Assembly (NCBI GenBank): GCA_963825425.1 | Contig: CAWGTF010000013.1 | Coordinates: 124,001 to 188,000 of the forward strand | Reading direction: 5' to 3' | DNA from: PALSA-607 sp963825425 | Lineage (GTDB): Bacteria > Actinomycetota > Actinomycetes > Acidothermales > Acidothermaceae | DNA: 64,000 nucleotides | Program-made: the position numbers and the translations under genes | Shown here: positions 58,734-64,000 of the stretch, in pieces | Numbering within the stretch: position 1 is the first letter of the stretch | How the letters are laid out: the number at the start of each line of letters is the position of its first letter | Notes under the pieces: model-generated | What the model was told of the DNA's origin: nothing | Database searches by the model: none | The model's input: the letters and a program-made list of their open reading frames with translations, nothing else

Positions 58734-59329
58734 CAGCCGCGCACCTGTTCGCCGGCGGCTGCGGACCCGGCTGCCTCGCCGGCGCGCGACTCGACCTCGG
58801 TCAGGAACCGTTCGACGACCCGCCGCTGACGGGCGTCATCGGTCAGCGACTCGCCCACGACGCGACCGGCCAGCTCGACCGCGAGCGTGCCGACCTCGGC
58901 TCGCAACGCCTCGACGGTACGCGACCGCTCGGCCTCGATTTGCTGGTGCGCGGCCTGCTTGATCCGGTCAGATTCGACCTGCGCCTGCGCCCGCAGATCC
59001 GCGAGAATCTGGGCGCCCTCTTCGCGGGCCTCGTCGCGCTGCCGGGCGGCATCGGCCCGCGCGCTGGCAATCAGGTCGCGGTACTCGACCTCGGTCGCTT
59101 CAAGCCGGGCCCGCGCGTCCTCGAGCTCCTTGAACTCAAGGCGGATCGCTTCCTGCCGCTGCGCCAACTGCAAGTTCACGAACGGCACGACGTACTTGCC
59201 GATCACGAAAAGGATGATCAAGAAGATGATCAGCTCGGCGATGAACGTCCCGTTCGGGATCAGGAAGTTGTTCGTCTTCGCGCTCGTCGGCGCCGGCGTT
59301 GGGCTGGCGGCTGCGATGAAGATGTGCAC
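58733..59329 (-). CDS. atpF: ATP synthase Fo b subunit
   Basis: Intact 198-aa peripheral stalk protein. An N-terminal extension (HIFIAAASPTPAPTSAKTNNFLIPNGT) precedes the single helix (FIAELIIFLIILFVIGKYVVPFVN), followed by a long charged coiled coil (LEDARARLEATEVEYRDLIASARADAARQRDEAREEGAQILADLRAQAQ). Translation is coupled to atpH by a one-base overlap. Only one b gene is present, and atpH is the normal form, so there is no b-delta fusion of the mycobacterial type. Confidence 0.97.
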   Translation of the reverse strand: MHIFIAAASPTPAPTSAKTNNFLIPNGTFIAELIIFLIILFVIGKYVVPFVNLQLAQRQEAIRLEFKELEDARARLEATEVEYRDLIASARADAARQRDEAREEGAQILADLRAQAQVESDRIKQAAHQQIEAERSRTVEALRAEVGTLAVELAGRVVGESLTDDARQRRVVERFLTEVESRAGEAAGSAAAGEQVRG

Positions 59330-59340
59330 GCTTGCTCCGA

Positions 59341-59607
59341 CTACTTGCCGAGCACGAAGACGAACATGGCCATGAAGGCCAGGTTGATGAAGTACATCGC
59401 CTCGACCAGACCGACGGTCAGGAAGAAGATCGGCATCAGCCGCGGCTGCGACTCGGGCTGACGGGCGACGCCGGCGATCGTCTGGGCACCGGCGAGGCCG
59501 TCACCGACGGCAGCACCGATGGCGCCACCGGCGAGGGCGAGGCCGCCACCGACGAAGGCGCCGGCTGTCTTGATGGCGCTGTCGAGGTTTGCAGCGTCCG
59601 TGGCCAT
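59341..59607 (-). CDS. atpE: ATP synthase Fo c subunit
   Basis: Intact 88-aa hairpin forming the rotor ring. Helix 1 GAFVGGGLALAGGAIGAAVGDGLAG, polar loop ARQPESQPRL, helix 2 MPIFFLTVGLVEAMYFINLAFMAMFVFVLG with the proton-binding Glu at residue 69. No Na+-type residue set around the Glu, so a proton enzyme is expected. A GGAGAG site precedes ATG 59607. Confidence 0.97.
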   Translation of the reverse strand: MATDAANLDSAIKTAGAFVGGGLALAGGAIGAAVGDGLAGAQTIAGVARQPESQPRLMPIFFLTVGLVEAMYFINLAFMAMFVFVLGK

Positions 59608-59653
59608 GTCTCTCCTTGTTTCCAGATGTTGGAGTTCCAGCTGTTGTCAGTGG

Positions 59654-60458
59654 TTAGTGCGCTTCGATGACGGGTTGCCCGTCGGTGGGATGACCGTCGG
59701 TGGGATGACTGTCGGTGGCGCCGTGGCTTTCGGTCGTGGTGGCGAACGCGAAGTACAGGATCGTGAGCAGCGCGAAGATGAAGGCCTGGATGACACCCAC
59801 CAACGCGTCGATCACCTTCCAGATCCCCTGGGGGGCCCACAAGATGTAGGCGGGCAGGAGAGCCAGCAGGGCGACCATGATTGCACCCGAGATCAAATTC
59901 CCGAAAAGCCGGAGCGCGAGCGTGAACGGCTTGACGATCTCCTCGATCAGGTTGATCGGGAACATGATCGGATAGGGCTGGAAGAAGTGCTTGATGTAGG
60001 CCTTCAGCCCGCGCCGCCGCACGCTGACGATGTGCAGCGGGATGATCACGGCAAACGCCATCGCGAGCGTGAGGTTGATGTCGGCCGTCGGAGCTGGCAG
60101 TTTCTCGGGGTGCCCGCTGGGGATCAGCCCGATCCAGTTGCACAACAGAATGAAGAGGAACAGCGTCACCGCGAGCGGCACCACGAACGGCGCGACCTCG
60201 ATGCCCATGCTCTCGTCGACCTGCTTGTTCACGTTGTCGACGATGAGCTCGAAGATCAGCTGCAACTTGCTGGGCACTCCTGATTGGGCGCGCGACCCGC
60301 ATGTAGAGGCCGAGCCCGACCACGATCGCACCGGCGATCAGCGTCGTCAGAACCGTGTCGGAGTTGATCGTGAGCCCGAGGATCTTCAGGTGCGGATGCA
60401 CGCCGACGTCGATCGTCGCCGCGACAACGTGCGCCGGAGCGGTGCTGGACCAGCTCAT
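59654..60458 (-). CDS. atpB: ATP synthase Fo a subunit (one frameshift)
   Basis: About 267 aa, stator channel subunit. Begins MSWSSTAPAHVVAATIDVGVHPHLKILGLTINSDTVLTTLIAGAIVVGLGLYMRVAR, shifts frame near 60292 at a GCGCGC tract, then SGVPSKLQLIFELIVDNVNKQVDES, PLHIVSVRRRGLKAYIKHF, NLIEEIVKPFTLALRLFGNLISGAIMVALL (with the essential Arg in LALRLFGN) and ALVGVIQAFIFALLTILYF. The C-terminus has a His/Asp-rich extension encoded by a 15-bp tandem repeat. ATG overlaps the stop of the upstream AtpI-like gene. Confidence 0.96.
59679..59718. repeat. 15-bp tandem repeat in the atpB 3' end
   Basis: CCGTCGGTGGGATGA occurs at 59679-59693 and 59694-59708, followed by a partial copy at 59709-59718. In frame it encodes S/G-H-P-T-D repeats in the AtpB C-terminal tail. 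Confidence 0.9.
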
Positions 60459-60850
60459 GCCTTACGAAACTCCTTCAGCGCCGGCACGCTGGTGGCGAGC
60501 GCGGCAAGCAGGTGGAACACCGCGAGCCCGGCCAGGACCGCGATGCCCTCGCGTCGGAACACGATAAGGAATAGCGCCGCAATCAGCGAAATGTAGCCGA
60601 GCCGGAGAAGCGAAGCCTTGGCGAACTTCTTGCGGTCGGGGTCGCCGGCTGCGGTGAACTTCAGGATCGATCGCACGGTGAGGATGTTGTTCACGGCGCC
60701 GAGCGCAAGCCCGCACAGGAGCAGCAACCCGACGACGACGTGGCCAAGAACCGAGGCGATCAGCAGACCGACGCCGCCGAGAATCGCCGCGATGATGAAT
60801 ACCCGGCGTGGGGTGCCGACCGGGACCATGAGCGGAGCGGTGCTGTTCAT
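60455..60850 (-). CDS. ATP synthase subunit I (AtpI-like)
   Basis: Intact 131-aa membrane protein with four helices (RVFIIAAILGGVGLLIASVLG, VVVGLLLLCGLALGAVNNILTV, LGYISLIAALFLIVFRREGIAVLAGLAVFHLLAALATSV). The LALGAVNNILTVRSILKF motif is typical of actinobacterial AtpI proteins, thought to help c-ring assembly. Start chosen at ATG 60850 (MNSTAPLM) because GGGGAGG lies seven bases upstream. Stop overlaps atpB start by four bases. Confidence 0.88.
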   Translation of the reverse strand: MNSTAPLMVPVGTPRRVFIIAAILGGVGLLIASVLGHVVVGLLLLCGLALGAVNNILTVRSILKFTAAGDPDRKKFAKASLLRLGYISLIAALFLIVFRREGIAVLAGLAVFHLLAALATSVPALKEFRKA

Positions 60851-60907
60851 CGGTGGGCCTCCCCTCGGCACGTTGCTGAAGTGCTGCCTGAAGCGCTACC
60901 TGAAGTG

Positions 60908-61132
60908 CTACTTGGTGTCGGTGAAGTACCGGCGGATCTGCAACCAACTCGCGGTGAGCCCCGCCGCGATACCCACGGCCAGACCGATCAGGGTGGCCGC
61001 GGGGAACGAGTGGAACCAATCATCGAGGAACCAACCGATCCCCAGCCCGACCAGAAGCGACACCAGGTTCAAGGTGCCAATGCCAATCAGGGCGTAGAGA
61101 CCTAGCTGCGGCCTCTGGGGAGCGGATGTCAT
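60908..61132 (-). CDS. AtpZ/AtpI-type small membrane protein
   Basis: Intact 74-aa protein with two helices: LYALIGIGTLNLVSLLVGLGIGWFLDDWFHSFPAATLIGLAVGIAAGLTASWLQIRRYF. The GxGxGWFLDxW...P..T..G...G...G motif is that of AtpZ-like proteins at the start of ATP synthase operons, proposed to aid assembly or Mg2+ supply. Located between wecA and the AtpI-like gene. Confidence 0.88.
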   Translation of the reverse strand: MTSAPQRPQLGLYALIGIGTLNLVSLLVGLGIGWFLDDWFHSFPAATLIGLAVGIAAGLTASWLQIRRYFTDTK

Positions 61133-61166
61133 CTTACGGTCTGCCGGGTCTGGGAGCGTGCCCGGG

Positions 61167-62281
61167 TCACGCCGGTCCGTGACGTGCGCGCTGCGCAGCC
61201 CGCAACCGCGGCATGTTCACCAGCACCAGCGCGATCGCGGCCAGTGCCCCGCCCAACGCGACCACGACCAGCGGCCCCTTGGTCACCGAGAGCGCGACCA
61301 CGCCGGCGCCGAACAGTGCCGACCAGAAGTACATGATCAACACCGCCCGGCGCTGCGAGTGGCCGAGCTCCAGCAAGCCGGTGATGCAGGTGCTGCTTGT
61401 CGGGCGACCATGGCGCGCGGCCTTGCTTGGTGCGCCGGGCGACCGCGAGAACGAGGTCGGCGAACGGCACCAGCAGGATCGCGAACGGCAGCAGTAACGG
61501 CAGAAACGCGCCGTACTGCTGGTACTGCGTGACGACGTCGACCTGTCCGGTCAACGAGACGGTGGACGCCGCCAGCAGCAGGCCGATGAGCATCGAGCCC
61601 GAGTCGCCCATGAAGACCCGCGCGGGGTGGAAGTTGTGCGGCAGGAATCCCAGGCACAGCCCGGCCACGATGATCGCGATCAGCATCGGCGGCAGCGCGT
61701 ACGGCAGGTGCGATTGCACCGACAGGTTGTACGACAGCGCGAAGAACGCCAGCGCGGCGATGCCGACAACGCCCGCCGCCAGCCCGTCGAGCCCGTCGAT
61801 GAAGTTGACGGCGTTGATCACGATGACGATGAACGAGACCGTCAGCACGACCGACCAGTCCTGGCCGAGAATCAACGTGCCCTGGCCCGGAATCGGCAGC
61901 CACAGCAGCTGTACGCCCTGCAACACCATGACCGACGCGGCGAGAATCTGCCCCGCGAGCTTGGTGACGGCGTCCAGATTGAAGCGGTCGTCGAGAGCGC
62001 CGAACACGAAGACCACGCCACCGCCCAACAGCAGCGCCCGCGGCTCGGAGAACCGCTGGTTGACGACCTGCAGCGTCGGCATCCTGGAGGCCACCAGCAG
62101 CGCGGCCGCCATGCCGGCGAACATCGCGGCACCGCCAAGGCGTGGGGTCGGAATCGAGTGGACGTCGCGATCGCGGACGCTCGGTGAACGCGCCGATCCG
62201 GACGGCGAAGCGCCGCGCGACGGGGGTGGCCAGATACGTGACCGTCGCCGCGACCAGGAGCGTGATCAGGTACTCGCGCAC
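61167..62281 (-). CDS. wecA: Undecaprenyl-phosphate N-acetylglucosaminyl 1-phosphate transferase, MraY/WecA family (frameshifted)
   Basis: About 371 aa with eleven predicted helices. It starts MREYLITLLVAATVTYLATPVARRFAVRIGAFTERP, shifts frame near 62160, then PTPRLGGAAMFAGMAAALL, FGALDDRFNLDAVTKL (DDxx(D/N) motif), VNFIDGLDGLAAGV, FMGDSGSMLIGLLLA and the cytoplasmic HxxxH-type PDKQHLHHRLLELGHSQRRAV. A second break near 61385 lies right after HHR. In mycobacteria the same gene (Rv1302) before the atp operon starts arabinogalactan linker synthesis on decaprenyl phosphate. Here the lipid carrier is inferred. Confidence 0.92.
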
Positions 62282-62352
62282 GTCACTCCTTCGGGGCGGC
62301 GGCGGGTCGATCTTCGACCAGCCTTACTCTACGGCTCCCCCGAGCTATGACC

Positions 62353-62997
62353 TCACGCCCGCGACTCGAGTCCCGGCACGATCTCACGAAGGCGTTCGAG
62401 GCTGATCCAGCCGGGCCGCACCAGCACCGGAACCTCGCCGGTCACGTCGACGATCGACGACGGCACCGACGCGACTGTCGGGCCGGCGTCGAGGTAGACC
62501 GCGACGGCATCACCCAGTTGGGCCTGCGCGTTCGCGCAGGTGATCGCCGGCGGCAGGCCGGTGCGATTCGCACTGCTGACCGCCATCGGACCGGTCTCCT
62601 TGAGCAGCTCGAGGGCCAGCAGATCGGCCGGCATCCGCAGCGCGACGGTGCCGCGAGCATCGCCGAGATCCCACGCCAGCGCTGGGTTGTGCCGCACCAC
62701 GATCGTCAGCGCGCCCGGCCAGAGCACCTCGACCAGATGGCGAGCGGGCTCGGACAGCGTTCCGACGAGGGCGTCGAGCACCGTCCGCGAGCCGATCAGC
62801 ACGGGTACCGGCATGTCGCGGCCGCGGCCCTTCGCGGCCAGCAATGCGGTGACCGCGGACGGCGTAAACGCGTCGGCACCGATGCCGTAGACCGTGTCGG
62901 TCGGCAGCACGATCAGGTCGCCGCGGCGAACCGCGTAGGCAGCTTCGCGGATCCCGGTCGCGCGCTGGTCGGGATCGTCGCAGTCGTACAGGGTCAC
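62353..62997 (-). CDS. tsaC: L-threonylcarbamoyladenylate synthase (YrdC/Sua5 family)
   Basis: Intact 214-aa protein making threonylcarbamoyl-AMP for tRNA t6A37. GDLIVLPTDTVYGIGADAF, AKGRGRDMPVPVLIGS, LWPGALTIVVRHN, TVALRMPAD and MAVSSANRTGLPPAITCA are YrdC-domain motifs. The C-terminal Sua5 domain is absent, so it is the single-domain type. GTG 62997 overlaps the prmC stop (GTGA). Same gene order as mycobacterial Rv1299-Rv1302. Confidence 0.94.
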   Translation of the reverse strand: MTLYDCDDPDQRATGIREAAYAVRRGDLIVLPTDTVYGIGADAFTPSAVTALLAAKGRGRDMPVPVLIGSRTVLDALVGTLSEPARHLVEVLWPGALTIVVRHNPALAWDLGDARGTVALRMPADLLALELLKETGPMAVSSANRTGLPPAITCANAQAQLGDAVAVYLDAGPTVASVPSSIVDVTGEVPVLVRPGWISLERLREIVPGLESRA

Positions 62998-63886
62998 GCA
63001 GACTCCTCCCGCCGACGACGCTGCGCGGTCACGAAGCGGTCGCGTCCAGCAAGATCTTGCCGGACGGCGATGTGCGCCCACTCGCCGGACGCGCGGAACA
63101 GTTCCGCGACCGCGGGTCCCTGGTCGTCGGCGTGCTCGACCGCGACAAGGCCACCGTCGCGCAGCAATCGGCGTCCGGCTGCTTCGATCATGCGCGGCCC
63201 GTCGAGACCGTCGAGCGCCGCCCCATAGCGCGGCGTCCGGATCGTGATCGCGAACCTCAGGGTCGACGTGATCGCGATGCGCGTCGGGCAGGTAGGGCGG
63301 GTTGCCGACCACGAGGTCGACCGTGCCGTCGAGTTCGGGCAGCGCGTGCGCGGCATCGCCGTGGTGGACGATGACGCCGGTGCCCATGGCATTGCGCCGG
63401 GCCCACTCGTAAGCGGCCGCTTCGCGCTCGACCGCGTGGACCGTTGCGCCCCTGACCTCTTGGGCAATCGCCAACGCGATGACGCCAGAACCTGTGCAGA
63501 GATCGACGACGAGCGGCGCCGCGTCGTGGGCCGGCTCGCGAAGCGCGTCGATGCACCAGCCGGCGACGACCTCGGTCTCGGGTCGCGGCACGAAGACCCC
63601 GGGCCCGACGGCGACCTCGAGGTAGCGAAACGGCGCGCTGCCGGTGAGGTGCTGAAGCGGCACCCGCGACGCCCGGCGGTCGACCAGACCGGCGAAGACC
63701 ACCTGCTGGCCCGGCGAGAGATCACCGGCGACGAGGAGCCGGCTTCGGGGACACCCGAGCACGAACGCGGCGAGCGCCTCGGCGTCGTGGCGCGGGGACG
63801 CGACTCCGGCGGCGGCCAATCGCTGGTGCGCGTCGTTGATGGCAGCGTTCAGCCGGACCGGCTCGGCCGGCAGCAGTCGTCGTCAC
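62994..63886 (-). CDS. prmC: Release factor glutamine methyltransferase PrmC (frameshifted)
   Basis: About 297 aa, SAM-dependent methylation of the GGQ glutamine of RF1/RF2. N-terminal helical domain (LAAAGVASPRHDAEALAAFVLG), LQHLTGSAPFRYLEVAVGPGVFVPRPETE, SAM motif VVDLCTGSGVIALAIA, catalytic NPPY in LVVGNPPYLPDAHRDHVDPEVRDHDPDAALWGGA; after an indel near 63220, LDGLDGPRMIEAAGRRLLRDGGLVAVEH. Likely start is GTG 63886 overlapping the prfA stop, with another indel close to the N-terminus (about 63870). Confidence 0.94.
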
Positions 63887-64000
63887 GACGGGGCTCCGGT
63901 CGCGGCCATCCGGGTCGCGGAGTCGGCGTCGACGAGCGCCTGAATGACGTCGTCGAGATCGCCGTCGAGCACCTGGTCGAGGTTGTAGGCCTTGAAGTTC
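63883..64000 (-). CDS. prfA: Peptide chain release factor 1, C-terminal end (partial)
   Basis: Last 38 codons of RF1, running in from the right edge: NFKAYNLDQVLDGDLDDVIQALVDADSATRMAA matches the conserved NxKxYNLxxVxDGDLDxxIxAL tail. TGA at 63883-63885 overlaps the GTG of prmC, so the two are coupled, as in most bacteria. Confidence 0.95.
   Translation of the reverse strand, partial: NFKAYNLDQVLDGDLDDVIQALVDADSATRMAATGAPS

Noticed and set aside
58733..59329. Mycobacterial-type b-delta fusion (AtpFH)
   Set aside because: atpF and atpH are separate genes with a one-base stop-start overlap and normal domain content.

Overview
This is a GC-rich chromosomal segment of an actinobacterium (Actinomycetota, class Actinomycetes). 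The right edge has the typical actinobacterial order prfA-prmC-tsaC-wecA-atpZ/I-atpBEFHAGDC-DUF2550. The window also holds the ftsE-ftsX-protease-smpB-ssrA block, a tmRNA tag ending in DFALAA, DUF222/HNH and HelR-like proteins, frequent GTG/TTG starts, and ATGA/GTGA stop-start overlaps. Genus cannot be fixed from what is visible.

Sequence quality governs how to read it. Many genes, including essential ones (atpB, atpG, atpC, prfB, ftsE, prmC, wecA), are cut by one or a few 1-2 base indels although the protein continues perfectly in another frame. Other long genes (atpA, atpD, a 3-kb secreted phosphoesterase, tadA) are intact. The best reading is uncorrected sequencing or assembly error, so split genes are annotated as single CDS spanning all frames.

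Layout. 0-1.6 kb: a DUF222/HNH endonuclease. 1.7-8.7 kb: a minus-strand catabolic block (GntR regulator, SDR, aldehyde dehydrogenase, glutamine synthetase-like ligase, APC permease, C26 hydrolase) forming a gamma-glutamylation pathway for a polyamine- or ethanolamine-type amine. 8.8-11 kb: HelR-like helicase. 11-15 kb: an ABC-2 exporter, small membrane proteins, an M50 protease. 15.3-22.4 kb: three large secreted proteins (regulatory-domain repeats; phosphoesterase with Fn3 and beta-sandwich modules; CWB2 protein with metalloprotease). 22.5-27.1 kb: kinase, VOC/AraC pair and a ribose-type sugar ABC importer with LacI-type operators. 27.6-34.7 kb: ssrA, smpB, S41 protease, ftsX, ftsE, prfB, with an LPXTG protein and a small zinc-ribbon membrane protein inserted between ftsE and prfB. 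34.8-39.7 kb: lipase lipoprotein, Arg/Asp-rich protein, second CWB2 protein. 39.7-44.5 kb: a Tad/Flp pilus locus. 44.7-47.2 kb: a membrane-bound c-di-GMP phosphodiesterase with a degenerate GGDEF domain. 47.9-52.3 kb: a very large FHA-transmembrane-triple FtsK ATPase resembling the EssC core of type VII secretion, without recognisable partners. 52.3-64 kb: lipoprotein, DUF2550, the complete F1Fo ATP synthase operon, wecA, tsaC, prmC and the end of prfA.

Common theme: apart from the housekeeping blocks, the accessory content is dominated by the cell surface (two CWB2 proteins, an LPXTG protein, secreted enzymes, a Tad pilus, an EssC-like ATPase), with a c-di-GMP enzyme beside the pilus genes.
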